Source: Tritrichomonas musculus
Lineage: Eukaryota; Parabasalia; Tritrichomonadida; Tritrichomonadidae
Direction: 5' to 3'
DNA: 64,000 nucleotides
NCBI GenBank assembly: GCA_039105265.1
Contig: JAPFFF010000007.1
Location: 4,836,001-4,900,000 of the forward strand
A model generated the notes under the pieces. That model did no database searches, was not told the origin of the DNA, and worked only from the letters and a program-made list of their open reading frames with translations. Of the stretch, positions 1 through 10,685 are shown in pieces; position 1 is the stretch's first letter; each line of letters starts with the position of its first letter. Both the position numbers and the translations under genes were made by a program.

Positions 1-1167
1 TTGCTCTGTATTTTCCTGCTTTTCTTGATTTTGCTCAGGTTTTTGATGATTGCCAACTCCAATCATTTTGGTGAATATTCTTGGCATTTGTGGTTTAGCC
101 TCAACAGCTGTTACTTCAGCAGTTAAAGCATGCTTAGCTAGAAGCATTGATGCTCTTGCATCTTCAGCGCTATTATGACCTTTTTCTGAATCAGTACGGA
201 AATTTTTGCTAATGTGACGAACAAACAGTTTAGATAACGATGGCTTATTTGGGTATCGAGCTTCAGTGTTATATAAAAGAGCTGTATCAACAACTCTGTC
301 ATGAATTATTCTCATTGCGCGTAAATCATTTTCTAGAGAATGACCAACAATAATTGTATGTTTATCAGCCACTCTAGCTAATATCTCGCAACATTGATCA
401 GAATCAAGTAATTTTTTATCGTCTGTTTCTGTAAGCATTTCTTGAGTAATACCAGAAAATTGAGTACGATAGTCTTCAACCTCGCCAAGTGGCTTTAAAT
501 ATTCATCTATGATTGTATTGCCATTTTCATCAACAGCTGATAAGCGTGCAACTTCTTCTCCTTGTGTGGTTTTAATCATTTCACAGTCGATTCCAATGAT
601 ATCAAGAGAATTTTCAACTTTTTCTGGAAGTTCTTTAAAACTGCTTAGCTCTTCAGTACTTAATGGCTTCATTTTAAAATATTCATATCTGCATGCTTTT
701 GTAAAGATAGGTAATTCAGTTCCTGGTTTTATTGGATAACCATTATCATATCTTTGATTTAAGGAAGCTAACATTTCTTCGTATGATGAGTATTTTTTCA
801 TTTTTTTATTTTTGGTACTATAACCAAGAAATGTCTGCGCTGCTGGAGTAATGAGATAATTTCTCTGTTCAGCTAAAACAATTAAAGGGAAACCGTCTTT
901 ACTTATAGACGAGAAAGTGGGAAGTTCTGATCTATATTTGCAAAATCGTGAATTATCAAGACCATCAAAAATGAGAACAAAAACTCTTTTGCATAAAGAA
1001 CTATGTTCTATATTGAGCCAGTTGATTGATGGCTTTTGAGAACACAAAAAACTGACCAAATCGCCAACATTATTTGGATTCAATTCGCCACTAAATTCAT
1101 CTTGACTTTTTGGTGTTATACTAAGTTTTGCATCTGGAAAAATATCAAAATAAGATAGGTTTGTCAT
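1..1167 (-). CDS. REX1-type DEDDh 3'-5' RNA exonuclease (partial, C-terminus beyond window)
   Basis: The minus-strand frame opens with ATG at 1167 and runs off the left edge after 389 codons with no stop, so the C-terminus is missing. Residues 188-345 form an RNase H-fold DEDDh exonuclease: Exo I is GIDCEM (Asp194, Glu196), Exo II is GHSLENDLRAM (Asp281), and Exo III is HNSAEDA with His331 and Asp336. This spacing is typical of the REX1/REXO1 RNA exonuclease branch, whose members trim the 3' ends of structured RNAs such as 5S rRNA and tRNA precursors. The first 185 residues match nothing I recognise but sit where REX1-like proteins carry their N-terminal extension. The visible tail (from about residue 370) is Gln/Glu rich. 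The family call is strong; the RNA substrate is inference. Confidence 0.85.
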   Translation of the reverse strand, partial: MTNLSYFDIFPDAKLSITPKSQDEFSGELNPNNVGDLVSFLCSQKPSINWLNIEHSSLCKRVFVLIFDGLDNSRFCKYRSELPTFSSISKDGFPLIVLAEQRNYLITPAAQTFLGYSTKNKKMKKYSSYEEMLASLNQRYDNGYPIKPGTELPIFTKACRYEYFKMKPLSTEELSSFKELPEKVENSLDIIGIDCEMIKTTQGEEVARLSAVDENGNTIIDEYLKPLGEVEDYRTQFSGITQEMLTETDDKKLLDSDQCCEILARVADKHTIIVGHSLENDLRAMRIIHDRVVDTALLYNTEARYPNKPSLSKLFVRHISKNFRTDSEKGHNSAEDARASMLLAKHALTAEVTAVEAKPQMPRIFTKMIGVGNHQKPEQNQEKQENTEQ

Positions 1168-1386
1168 TGATAAAAAAGTAGAAAAGGAGTAAAAATTAAA
1201 TGACTAAATGGTCGAGTTTGATTTTTAGAAAATGATAATTTACTAGGTATTATGAATAAATTTAAATAATACTAGTAATATCTTTCGCTATAAAAAAACA
1301 AAACAGAAATTTATAATAGATATGATTTATTTTTATAGTATTCATAATATATAATATAAATAAGTATATTTCATGATTCATTTTCT

Positions 1387-4300
1387 TTATAATTTGTTTT
1401 CATCAATAAACAAATATAGTGTTTGCGTACTTTCGTCGACTGGAGCTGTTTTATATTCAATTTTGAATCCTTCAAAAGATACGATTCGTTTGATCTGACT
1501 CTTTTCATCACCTAAGAGAGATTGCATAATAAATGATCCATTCACAGTATATATGAAAAAGCTCTGGCTTGTACAAAATGCAATCAGGCCATAATTCTCT
1601 TCAAACATTCCATCAATAATATCATCAAGCGAAGTAAATTCAATTAGATGAAGCGGTAAGCCTCGGACAACATCCCACAAAATCGCAATATGCGCCCAAA
1701 AAGTTACAGCCACAAAATCATGCTCATTGATAATTGTACGCGGATTTGAATAAAACGAATAAAAGTCAATTATTTGGTAATCATAAAATTGATTAGAATC
1801 ATCACTGTTATAATCATTATTAGTACAATTATTATTGTCATTATTAGCATTATTATCATTGTCACTATTATTGTTTCCATTATCAATATTATCATTATTA
1901 TTGTTATTGTTGTTGTTATTTCCATTATCAATATTATCATTATTATTGTTATTGTTGTTGTTGTTTCCATTATCAATATTTTCATTATTATTATTATTGT
2001 TGTTGTTGTTTCCATTATCAATATTTTCATTATTATTATTATTGTTGTTGTTGTTTCCATTATCAATATTATTATCATTATTATCATTATTGTTGCTGTT
2101 TCCATTATCAATATTATTAGCATCATTGCATTCGTTTCTATTTTTAGAATAATTGCTGTTATAGTTAGCATCGCCATTACCACCATTATTTGTGTCACTG
2201 GCTTTGCTCTTGTATCTTTGATTTTGACTTTTCCTCTTCAGGCTCATCTTCACGAATTCGTAGTACGTGAAAGTCGCCATGTGCCGAGTTCCAACGATTT
2301 TCTCTTTATTCTTCTCGTCGTAAATTATTCTGAAAGCTTCGGAGCAGCACCTCAGCGGGCAGTCAATGGCAGCAAAATTTCCCCTCTTTGAAACAGCCAC
2401 GCTTTCTCTCGCTGAGAACTTCAAAGACGAAGAAGAAGCAGGCGAAGAAGTGAGACTGTTGATATCGTTATTGAAAGCTCTAAAAGACGAACAGCTGCAA
2501 AACATGAAAAGATGCAAATTCGTTGACAAAAAGTGCTGCAACTTTTGCAAATATTCAGAATCATTTCCTAAAGAAGAAATGAGCGAAAGGGAGCTCATTG
2601 TTGCTGGTGCTGGTGCTGCTGTTGTTGAATTCGATGGGTCAAATTCATTATCGTTGCTAATGTCAATATCAATATTATCATTATTCTTGTCAAAGTTTTT
2701 CAGGAAACTTTTCTTGATTTTATTGGCGGTGTTTTTGATATTAATTGATGTTTTACTTTTTGTGAACTTACTCAATCTTTCATTGAATTCAGAAAGTAAA
2801 AAATTTGAAAGCAAAGTTTTAGAGGAAAGTGAAGTCATATTATTGATTACATATCTGGTCATATCACATATATCATTATTAACGTAAACAACATTGTTCG
2901 GTAAATAGTTGTCACTTTTTCTATCGTTTTCTTTTGCTCTTTTTTCATTATTGTTTTGAATAGGTGAAATTTTGTCGGTTGTGGTGAATTCTAGAAAATC
3001 AGGTGAATAATATTGGAAAGCAGTTTGACACTGCGGAATTCCTTTGTTCAATTTGACGTTTAAATTGACCTCTGAATCTGAAATTTTAGGGAAAAGTGGC
3101 AATTTTTTAGAATTGTCAAAAAACCGACCATGTAAAGCATTCAAATGTATGTAAAATTCAAAAGACAAAATTTGATGATTTTCAAATAATTGAAACAAAT
3201 CGGTTGGCTCTATTTCTTTGAAATAGACGCTGTTTGTTAATGAAGAAAAAGTGTCAGAAAAAGAAGAAGAATTTGAAAAGCTATCAAAATTCAATTTAAT
3301 AAACGGTTTAATTGAATTTGATAAGATATTCAAATCCTTTTTTGAGGCGATCAAACTGAACGCTGCTGATTTCAGTGTGAAAACATGAAGGCTCACAAAT
3401 GAGTTCAAATTTGTTTTGTCATTTTTGCTCCCGATTTTTTGGTCTTTCTCATCTTCAAAAACGCAGAGAACAGAAGTGAAAGGGATGATCAAAACAGGAT
3501 GAGAATAGAAGAAAGAAAATTTTTTAAATTCAAATTTTGAAATAATTTCGTATAAATTGGTCAATTTTTCATCGTTATGGTCAAATTTATTGAAAATTAA
3601 ACGGTCGATTTTATCGCCAATTGACGAATTCAAAAGAAGAATGATTTTGTCTTCCATAACAAAAACAGATGTGTTTATATCAATGACACTTTTCACAAAC
3701 CGTGCATTGAAAACATTGAATTTATTTTTCTGAATAAAAAGATCGAAAAAAATTATGAAATTAAAATTAGACTCACTTTCAATTGAATTTCCAGAATAAT
3801 AGTCATTCAGGACGCTATTCAAGAAGAAACCGTCTTCATCCTTGAAAGCATTCAAACCAATATTGAATTCAAATTTATTCAAATTTGAATTCAAATAGAA
3901 ACTATTCAAAATATTGAATTTATTTTTATCGTTGTTTATTTGAATTTCATTTGAAGGCTCCAGTATTCTTGATATCCAGAAAGGCCATGCAAACGAATAA
4001 ATACCTTCACTACTCGTTGTTGATATTTCTTGTTTTTTGGTGAAAGTTTCAAGTTTACAAATTTTTGAGAAATTCTTTTCAAATGAAGTCAAACATCGAT
4101 GTAAATATAAAACCGTTTTTAAATTGGCCGAACAATCAATTGCTGTTTGAAGATAAGAAAACTCCGCCATTAGCTGAAGTTCTCTTTTTTCAATCTCATA
4201 AACGTATGAAGAATACAAATCAAAAGTGTTTTCTAAGTCAAAAGTTGTATTCAATTGATTGACGGTTATTAAGTCACAATTGCTGTTCTCAGAGTCAGAA

Positions 4301-7300
4301 TTAGAAATCGCCAAGAGCTTCAAGAAATCTTTAGATGATCCAGTAAGTATTGATGACAAGTAAGATATGTCAGCTTCAACCGCCGATTTTTGAAAGGCTT
4401 CATAAACATCAATTGAAAAATTTGAGACAAAAAAAGATTTGAATGATTGGTCATTTATAGGCCAAATTATTTGAAGGACCTTCAGAAAAAGTGGTGAACT
4501 TGATGCATTAGATAAATAAAAAACATGAAGTGAACTCACCATTTGACAAACCATCTGAGGTGAACTGAAAATCACTTCATTATTTATGATGTTTTTACTG
4601 TCAAGTAAAAATTGAATGATTTCATTTGACATTTTTTGAACTCCCGTTTTTGTGACCAATAAAATAATTTCACGAACGAGTTCAATCAAGTTGGATTCAA
4701 CATTAACATCTTCATCATTATTATTAATAATGTTAGCATTAGAAGATGAATTTGAATGACCTTCAATTGAATTACTTTCATTTGAAAATTCAGAGTCAAT
4801 TGAATTCAAATCAATGAATCCCAACGCGTTATTTAAAAACATAAAGAGTAAATTAAGTGAAGATGAAAAGACATTATATAAAGCATTAATTTGGAACCCT
4901 TGAATTATGAACTTTATTATTTGTTCGAACAAATTTGGATTCAAATTTTCTTTATTCAATTGTGATATGAAAATTTGAAAGGGAAGTTTGAAATATTCAT
5001 CAAATAACTTGGTCGGTGTGAATGGACAGAAACCGAAAAGATGAAGAACTAATTCTAGAAACTTGTCACTATTCGCAAATAAAAGATTTACACTAAATTG
5101 CGTAAAGTTGGTGTAATGGAAAATGTGTTTGTATGTTGAAAGATTTTTTGTTTCATTTTCTTTTTGAATCAATTTTGAAAACCGTTTTGAGAACAGTTCA
5201 CATTTTCGATCAGGAATGATAATTGAGTGGCTTTGTAGAGAAAAACGTGAAATTTCAGGTCTTAATGAAATTATTTCTTTTTGAAAAGAATCCGTTATTT
5301 TCCACGTTTTTAACGTCTCTTCTAGTATCAATTGTTGATCGTTCATGTTCACACAAAATTTCTCACTTTGTGAAAGTTGGATCTTTGGAAGAAAGATGGA
5401 ATTCATGTTAGGAATGAGTGGGCAAATTGTTTGAATGAACAAACAAATTGAATCCTTGTGAAATAATTGAGGCAGCCTCTCACAAATTTGATTCAATAAT
5501 TTGAATGAATCCTTAACGTATTCTTTCAAAAAAGAAAGACTATTCAATTCATTAGTGTCACTTTTATCGGTCTCATCACTGTTGTTTGAGTAAGGATTAA
5601 AATTGTCCTGTACTAAAACAGCAAGACCATTCAAAGTTAACGATACAATTGATGGAATAATTGACGGCATTTTTAACGTCTTTTTATTGCCATAACCGTC
5701 AATGATTCCTTTTGAAAAATATGGTGATTGGCCGGTTAACAATGCAAAGAAATAATGCCAGTATTTATAATTATACAAAAATGGAATGGTGTCAAATGAT
5801 TCCTGCGGAAAGTTGGCTTGTATTTCGCTGTCTGGAAAATGAGTCAGCAAATTAAAAACCGCAAAATAAAAAGAGTCAGATTCATCAGTCTGGCATTCTT
5901 TATTTTTATAATATGAAAGAAGTTTAAGTATCCAGTTCTTTGGCATACTATTTGACGTCAATGTGATGTCATTCAATAAAGCGGTTTGTATGAAAAATAA
6001 ACGTACATTCAATGAAAAAGTGTATTTTTCAGAAAATAAGACAATTTCAATTAATTGCTTCAAATAACCTTCTTCAGAAAATTGTGAAGAAAGTCGGGAT
6101 AAAAAGAAAATAATGATTTGAATAGTTGACTCACTTACTGAAAAAGTTCTATCGTTGGACGGTTTGGAAATTTCAAGTAACAAAAAAGAAATGAAAAATT
6201 CAAAAATTATTTTTGAATGCGACTTTGAATGTGAAAGAAGGATGTTTAATGTGTAGCCCAAAAGTTTCTCAGGCAAATTTTTCCAGAAATTCTTATTCAG
6301 AATGAATGACTCAAAAAATTTAGAAGAACAATGATTTGTTATAAAATTGATAATATAAGAAATGAAGTAGTTATTGAAGTGCTTCGTTTTCGTCGATAAC
6401 AAATGAAGAACAAAAGGCCAATATTTTTCAATTTGATTATTGACGATTATCACATTTAAAAAGAGCAAGAACAAACCAATGACTTTGTTATTATCCTCAC
6501 AATTTTCAATAGTATTCAAAAACTCATTCTTTAAAAAAGAAGGAAGAGTGAAGTAGTAAGGAAGACCCGAATAATCAACAAGAATTGACTCGTTAGGAAT
6601 TGGCAAAAAAGGATATTTTTCGGTTTGTTTCAAAAATTGAGGGCCTTTATTCAAAAAGTCATCAATTGAATTATTTTCAATGATTCGAACATTCGGTGAA
6701 AGAACCCATAAATAGTCAACATTTGACTGACCAAATACGAATTGATTTATTGGACTTGAGTCCTGGAAATAAAAAACTTTATCAAGGTCAATTTTGACCA
6801 TTCTATTATTAATAACCGCCGAATGCCAAACGTTTCTTTCAATTTTCATTGAATTATTTGAATCGATTTTCAAAAAGTCGTTATCAATTCTTAACGTCTT
6901 TTTATCAGTGTGAAAAAGAGCGAAAGCTTGATAAATCGGCGAGACAACTTTGAACCAAAAAACGATAGATTTTTTCGCCTTTTCGGTTATTTCAAAGTTC
7001 AATATTACACAGACACTTTGCGAGTTTGGCAAGAACTCATACAAAGGGAAGTGGTCGGCATTTAAATCGATCATATCACCCAAAGAAGAGTAAGAAACGT
7101 CATCTATGAAAAAACGGTTATTTCTCAAAATTTCACTTGCCTGTCTATATGTCAGATGGCGGTTAATCAAATTGAATACATTTGGCACTTTTTTGCCAAA
7201 TCTTTGATAGATCGGGACCGCGTACTTCGAAATATTCATCAGATCGAACTGCGAATAAGTCAATGGCGGCGCTGGAACGAAAGGCAGAAAGACGGGCAGT

Positions 7301-9150
7301 CTTATTGGCGAATTTCTCAAGATGCGATAGTAGCTCTTCGTTGACTTCAGGTGGAAGAAGATGTGATCATTAGGGAGCTTCAAAATAGACTCGTTCAGCT
7401 CGTCGGAGAAAGGATGCGAAGAGATGGAAACAAGCAGATTAGTCAGCAAATTATCATCAAGAGACGGCAGCAATTTGTCTATCGTCTGGAGTCCTCTGAA
7501 CTGCAAGAACTGCTCCACCAAAAAGTAGCTCTGGTGCAGGGTTGTGGTCAAAACATTGAACAGAGAAGGTGAAAAATGATCCTTCAAATTTGAAATGTAC
7601 TTGTTGATCAGATCACCAGATGGATCAACCGTTAACATTTGAATAAGTATGTTTGAATGGTCAAAATAGTCAGAGCATTCAATTATCTTCTTCATCCAGG
7701 TCAGCCTCGGGTTTGGGTCATTCATTACGTATGAATAATTGTACTGATAAAGGACGACGATCAACATTTGAAAGATGGGAAATTCTGACAAAAATTCACC
7801 TAGTAACTTAGGTGAATTTCCAAACGACTCAACAAAGAAAAAAGGGAGGTTTTGAAGATAGTAATTTTGACTAACTTTGTTCGAATGTGAATTGAAATTA
7901 CAGAATGAAAAAGTGGTGATCAAATGCTGAAGAATATGCGAAAGACGTTTAAAAGGACAATCTTTTTTATATTCATTCAAATAATTGGCAAAAATAATGA
8001 ATGAATAATCATAATTGTTTTTAACTAACATGTCAAAAAAATCCAATAAAAAATCCTTAATCTCAGGCATATCATGCGTGGGCATGTTGAACAAGGTAAC
8101 AAAGAAGTTTTGTGGCTCAAATGAGTTCACATCAACATGATACTCATTTATGAAGAAATACAAACTTTGAATCAATTTCAATTGGATCTCAGAATTTGTC
8201 GACTTTTTGACAAACTGCTGAATTAGAAAATTGAATACTGTGCGGTTTGGTGAAGTGATGTGATCGTTTTTAATTGAATTCGAGTTGTCTTTGTTTGTGG
8301 TGTCGGTTGTGACGGTTTCCTTTGAAATATTGGGAGTGGCAAGTAAGGATGCAACAAATTGTATAAAACTGTCATCTTGATAATGTTCGACCAAATATGT
8401 ATAGAAAATATTGAAATCATTCTTTTGAAAAACTTCTTTTATTAAATTTGGATAAGAATGGCCCAGTTTTTCAATATAAATGGAAATAAATTGAATTGAA
8501 TGTAGCATCCGTGATTCTGATGCTTGTTTATTGTTCTCTATTTGTTGTGCAAATTGATGAATTATAAAATATAATGATGGATCGGAATTATTTGGAAAAG
8601 TCGCTTTCGTCCGTAGAAGAGTAATCAAAAATGAAATTAATTCGGGTTCTTTAAGTTGGTTAAAAAATAAATTCACATAAAACGTTATGTCTTTCGAAGA
8701 AAAAAAAGAAGAAATAAAAATCGGAATTTGAAAGATGATATTGAAAAAGTCGAAAATTTCTTTATCATTGATGATGTTTGGAAAATTATAAAGAATTTGA
8801 CAAATAAGATAACAATAGCCATCAGAGTGAGGTACTGTGCCCATTGATTGGGCATACCATGTAAAATTTCTCGTAATCGCTCTGATTAATTGGTTTGATA
8901 ACATTAAATGAGGGAAAAAGTTAAGGATTGCTTCGAGGAATGTCGAGTAAAGTTGATTGAATTTTTTATCTGTTTTTAATATATCAGGTTGAAAATTTTG
9001 AACATTATGATATAAGTATATCGCATCGACTAATTTTTTGATATCATCAGTCTTGTAATTTGATGTATTTGTTTTCATTTTGCTGATTTCAACAAGCATT
9101 TTCGTGAAAGAATTTATTACCTTCTTTTCTGAATCATCATTTTTGTTCAT
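1387..9150 (-). CDS. Giant BEACH-domain protein (LYST/neurobeachin type) with Asn-rich insert
   Basis: This is a single 2587-codon frame with ATG at 9150. Residues 1-700 look like an armadillo/HEAT-type alpha-solenoid. Around 730-860 lies a concanavalin-A-like region (VFWFKV, WHSAVI and a Leu/Asp stretch), which is the usual N-terminal module of large BEACH proteins. Near residue 2000 the sequence SFEFYIHLNALHGRFFD followed by PLFPKI matches the start of a BEACH domain (family pattern SNFEYLMxLNxxxGRxxND...PVFPW). Later QTAFQYYSPDFLEF and a segment ending LLSEFNERLSKF fit the rest in a shortened form. The C-terminus has WD-like blades (VAVTFWAHIAILWDVVRG), interrupted by an Asn/Asp-rich repeat at about residues 2350-2450. 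BEACH proteins act in vesicle fusion, fission and lysosome size control. The BEACH core is divergent, so the call rests on domain order as well as local matches. Confidence 0.7.
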   Translation of the reverse strand: MNKNDDSEKKVINSFTKMLVEISKMKTNTSNYKTDDIKKLVDAIYLYHNVQNFQPDILKTDKKFNQLYSTFLEAILNFFPHLMLSNQLIRAITRNFTWYAQSMGTVPHSDGYCYLICQILYNFPNIINDKEIFDFFNIIFQIPIFISSFFSSKDITFYVNLFFNQLKEPELISFLITLLRTKATFPNNSDPSLYFIIHQFAQQIENNKQASESRMLHSIQFISIYIEKLGHSYPNLIKEVFQKNDFNIFYTYLVEHYQDDSFIQFVASLLATPNISKETVTTDTTNKDNSNSIKNDHITSPNRTVFNFLIQQFVKKSTNSEIQLKLIQSLYFFINEYHVDVNSFEPQNFFVTLFNMPTHDMPEIKDFLLDFFDMLVKNNYDYSFIIFANYLNEYKKDCPFKRLSHILQHLITTFSFCNFNSHSNKVSQNYYLQNLPFFFVESFGNSPKLLGEFLSEFPIFQMLIVVLYQYNYSYVMNDPNPRLTWMKKIIECSDYFDHSNILIQMLTVDPSGDLINKYISNLKDHFSPSLFNVLTTTLHQSYFLVEQFLQFRGLQTIDKLLPSLDDNLLTNLLVSISSHPFSDELNESILKLPNDHIFFHLKSTKSYYRILRNSPIRLPVFLPFVPAPPLTYSQFDLMNISKYAVPIYQRFGKKVPNVFNLINRHLTYRQASEILRNNRFFIDDVSYSSLGDMIDLNADHFPLYEFLPNSQSVCVILNFEITEKAKKSIVFWFKVVSPIYQAFALFHTDKKTLRIDNDFLKIDSNNSMKIERNVWHSAVINNRMVKIDLDKVFYFQDSSPINQFVFGQSNVDYLWVLSPNVRIIENNSIDDFLNKGPQFLKQTEKYPFLPIPNESILVDYSGLPYYFTLPSFLKNEFLNTIENCEDNNKVIGLFLLFLNVIIVNNQIEKYWPFVLHLLSTKTKHFNNYFISYIINFITNHCSSKFFESFILNKNFWKNLPEKLLGYTLNILLSHSKSHSKIIFEFFISFLLLEISKPSNDRTFSVSESTIQIIIFFLSRLSSQFSEEGYLKQLIEIVLFSEKYTFSLNVRLFFIQTALLNDITLTSNSMPKNWILKLLSYYKNKECQTDESDSFYFAVFNLLTHFPDSEIQANFPQESFDTIPFLYNYKYWHYFFALLTGQSPYFSKGIIDGYGNKKTLKMPSIIPSIVSLTLNGLAVLVQDNFNPYSNNSDETDKSDTNELNSLSFLKEYVKDSFKLLNQICERLPQLFHKDSICLFIQTICPLIPNMNSIFLPKIQLSQSEKFCVNMNDQQLILEETLKTWKITDSFQKEIISLRPEISRFSLQSHSIIIPDRKCELFSKRFSKLIQKENETKNLSTYKHIFHYTNFTQFSVNLLFANSDKFLELVLHLFGFCPFTPTKLFDEYFKLPFQIFISQLNKENLNPNLFEQIIKFIIQGFQINALYNVFSSSLNLLFMFLNNALGFIDLNSIDSEFSNESNSIEGHSNSSSNANIINNNDEDVNVESNLIELVREIILLVTKTGVQKMSNEIIQFLLDSKNIINNEVIFSSPQMVCQMVSSLHVFYLSNASSSPLFLKVLQIIWPINDQSFKSFFVSNFSIDVYEAFQKSAVEADISYLSSILTGSSKDFLKLLAISNSDSENSNCDLITVNQLNTTFDLENTFDLYSSYVYEIEKRELQLMAEFSYLQTAIDCSANLKTVLYLHRCLTSFEKNFSKICKLETFTKKQEISTTSSEGIYSFAWPFWISRILEPSNEIQINNDKNKFNILNSFYLNSNLNKFEFNIGLNAFKDEDGFFLNSVLNDYYSGNSIESESNFNFIIFFDLFIQKNKFNVFNARFVKSVIDINTSVFVMEDKIILLLNSSIGDKIDRLIFNKFDHNDEKLTNLYEIISKFEFKKFSFFYSHPVLIIPFTSVLCVFEDEKDQKIGSKNDKTNLNSFVSLHVFTLKSAAFSLIASKKDLNILSNSIKPFIKLNFDSFSNSSSFSDTFSSLTNSVYFKEIEPTDLFQLFENHQILSFEFYIHLNALHGRFFDNSKKLPLFPKISDSEVNLNVKLNKGIPQCQTAFQYYSPDFLEFTTTDKISPIQNNNEKRAKENDRKSDNYLPNNVVYVNNDICDMTRYVINNMTSLSSKTLLSNFLLSEFNERLSKFTKSKTSINIKNTANKIKKSFLKNFDKNNDNIDIDISNDNEFDPSNSTTAAPAPATMSSLSLISSLGNDSEYLQKLQHFLSTNLHLFMFCSCSSFRAFNNDINSLTSSPASSSSLKFSARESVAVSKRGNFAAIDCPLRCCSEAFRIIYDEKNKEKIVGTRHMATFTYYEFVKMSLKRKSQNQRYKSKASDTNNGGNGDANYNSNYSKNRNECNDANNIDNGNSNNNDNNDNNIDNGNNNNNNNNNENIDNGNNNNNNNNNENIDNGNNNNNNNNNDNIDNGNNNNNNNNNDNIDNGNNNSDNDNNANNDNNNCTNNDYNSDDSNQFYDYQIIDFYSFYSNPRTIINEHDFVAVTFWAHIAILWDVVRGLPLHLIEFTSLDDIIDGMFEENYGLIAFCTSQSFFIYTVNGSFIMQSLLGDEKSQIKRIVSFEGFKIEYKTAPVDESTQTLYLFIDENKL
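1876..2115 (-). repeat. 45-bp tandem repeat coding for an Asn-rich tract
   Basis: Five to six copies of a 45-bp unit occur inside the BEACH gene, recognisable by TCCATTATCAATATT on the plus strand at about 1876, 1921, 1966, 2011, 2056 and 2101. The encoded unit is about 15 residues, (E/D)NIDNG followed by nine Asn. Unit length is constant and in frame, so copy number can change without breaking the gene. Confidence 0.85.
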
Positions 9151-9960
9151 TTTGCATCACATAAAATTTGTTATTTATAGAAACTTTTTGAATTGATTAG
9201 GTTCACAAAGATTTTAGTATTATAATATGAATATTCGCCCATTTGAATGGTTTCTTTAGCGCGTATACAAGCTCAAGTGATGCAGTAGAATCATTTTTTA
9301 ATTTAATTTAATATGAATATGTATTTTATGATGGAAAAAAAAGAAATTCTAAATTGAATCTACAATTTAATGGAAAGTTTTATAAAATATAGTTAAATAT
9401 GTATAATTTTTGTTTGAAATATTATATATTAATATGTGTTTGTATATGTTACTTTATATGGCAATAGAATTTTTTGGTATTTGTTTAGTATATATAGAAG
9501 CAAGCAATTTAACAGATATTCTCTTGCAATTTCCATCCTACTTTAGATTCTTCATTAGAAAATACAAGATTTTATGCTTTAATTTTGGTTGAGATTAATA
9601 TGGTAAGGTGATATTAGTAATTGTAGTAGCGATTAATAAGAGTAAAATTAAAAAAATTCAAAGTATGTTAATTCATTAGTAAAAAATATCTTAATTTGAC
9701 CTGTATAAATGGGTATTTTTGAAAAAAAGCATTTGAGAAAAAATGTCTCTTTTTGTTAACTAAACAAATAAAAAATTTATTTATATCTTAGTAAAATATC
9801 AATATACATAATTAATATATAGTAAATATATAATTAAAATAAATGTAAATGTATATTATAGATATTAAAATTATCTAAAATTTGTATTTTCTGTGTTTTT
9901 TCTATATATTATTTAAATAATCATAACGAAGTTATTTTTAAATCACATATCATAGAAGAA
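9151..9960. other. Intergenic, shared upstream region of two divergent genes
   Basis: This 810-bp AT-rich spacer lies between the BEACH gene (leftward) and the small acidic CaaX gene (rightward). The open frame of 60 codons at 9410-9592 is hydrophobic and AT-biased with no support. I see no RNA gene or repeat. Promoters for both neighbours must lie here. Confidence 0.6.
9943..9948 (+). promoter_or_regulatory. Initiator-like TCACAT, 16 nt before the ATG at 9961
   Basis: TCACAT fits the trichomonad initiator TCA(+1)YW, which in Trichomonas vaginalis sits a few to about 20 nt upstream of the start codon. Transcription from A9945 would give a 16-nt leader. It supports 9961 as a real start. Transfer of the motif to this organism is inference. 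Confidence 0.5.
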
Positions 9961-10281
9961 ATGGAAGAAAATCAAGACCAGGAATCAGAATCAGGTAGTC
10001 AACCTATTAACGAAAATATATTTATCGAGAGAGAAGAATCAAGTTCAGCCTCAAATGATGATTCAGACGATGATTCAGCACATTCTTCAGATGAAGAATG
10101 TTTTAGGCCAACAACTCCAATCGAAGAGATCGAAAAAGAAGAAAACGAGAAAAAAAATCAGGTCGCCCAAAAAGAGCCTCCAAAAGTTGAATATTCGACT
10201 CCAAATACAAAAACCACTACAGAAAGTCAACCACAACGTAAAAAACCTTCTCAACCTTCTACCTGCTGCATTTTAATTTGA
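9961..10281 (+). CDS. Small acidic protein with C-terminal CaaX box
   Basis: The protein has 106 codons, rich in Glu, Ser, Asp and Gln and predicted to be disordered (runs such as SASNDDSDDDSAHSSDEE, then a Glu/Lys segment and a Thr/Pro/Gln-rich stretch). It ends in STCCILI. The last four residues, CILI, fit a CaaX prenylation box, with an extra Cys just before that could be palmitoylated. A prenylated, acidic, unstructured membrane-tethered protein is the natural reading. No family is recognised. An initiator-like TCACAT precedes the ATG, and overlapping frames look like shadows. That it is coding is fairly likely; its role is unknown. Confidence 0.6.
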   Translation: MEENQDQESESGSQPINENIFIEREESSSASNDDSDDDSAHSSDEECFRPTTPIEEIEKEENEKKNQVAQKEPPKVEYSTPNTKTTTESQPQRKKPSQPSTCCILI

Positions 10282-10685
10282 TTCAAGCCATATCTTTCTC
10301 ACTATATATTTTAACGAACCATTGATATAAGAAAAAGACAAGAAAAGGAAGGAGGCCTCTAATGAAAGATATATTGAGAAAAATCGAAAATAATATACAA
10401 TGAAATCAAGAATGATAAAGTTATCAAGAACGGAAAGTTATCGTAAATAATCGATATACATTGAGTACTAGATATCATAAAAAACAGAAAGAAACAAAAA
10501 TAGAAGAAACAAAAATAGAAGAAACATTGAATTCCTTTTTTGTTAATTACTTTTTTGGAGGAATTCATAAAATATATAAACTATAAATAGTATAAATAAA
10601 ATAATTCAAATCGCATTTTATCTTAGCTTGCTTTAAAAAAAAATCTTCTTTAGATATTTATTTGCTTAACTAGAAATTTTGGATT
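10282..10685. other. Intergenic, with a short 15-bp tandem repeat
   Basis: This is a 400-bp AT-rich spacer between convergent genes. It includes about three copies of GAAACAAAAATAGAA at roughly 10487-10527. A 69-codon minus-strand frame across this repeat is Phe/Tyr/Ile rich and is probably not a gene. Nothing else is seen. Confidence 0.6.

Noticed and set aside
1774-2391. Plus-strand frames of 105-205 codons and a 142-codon minus frame over the Asn repeat
   Set aside because: They are shadows of the 45-bp repeat in the BEACH gene, giving Ile/Leu/Met/Thr-only peptides.
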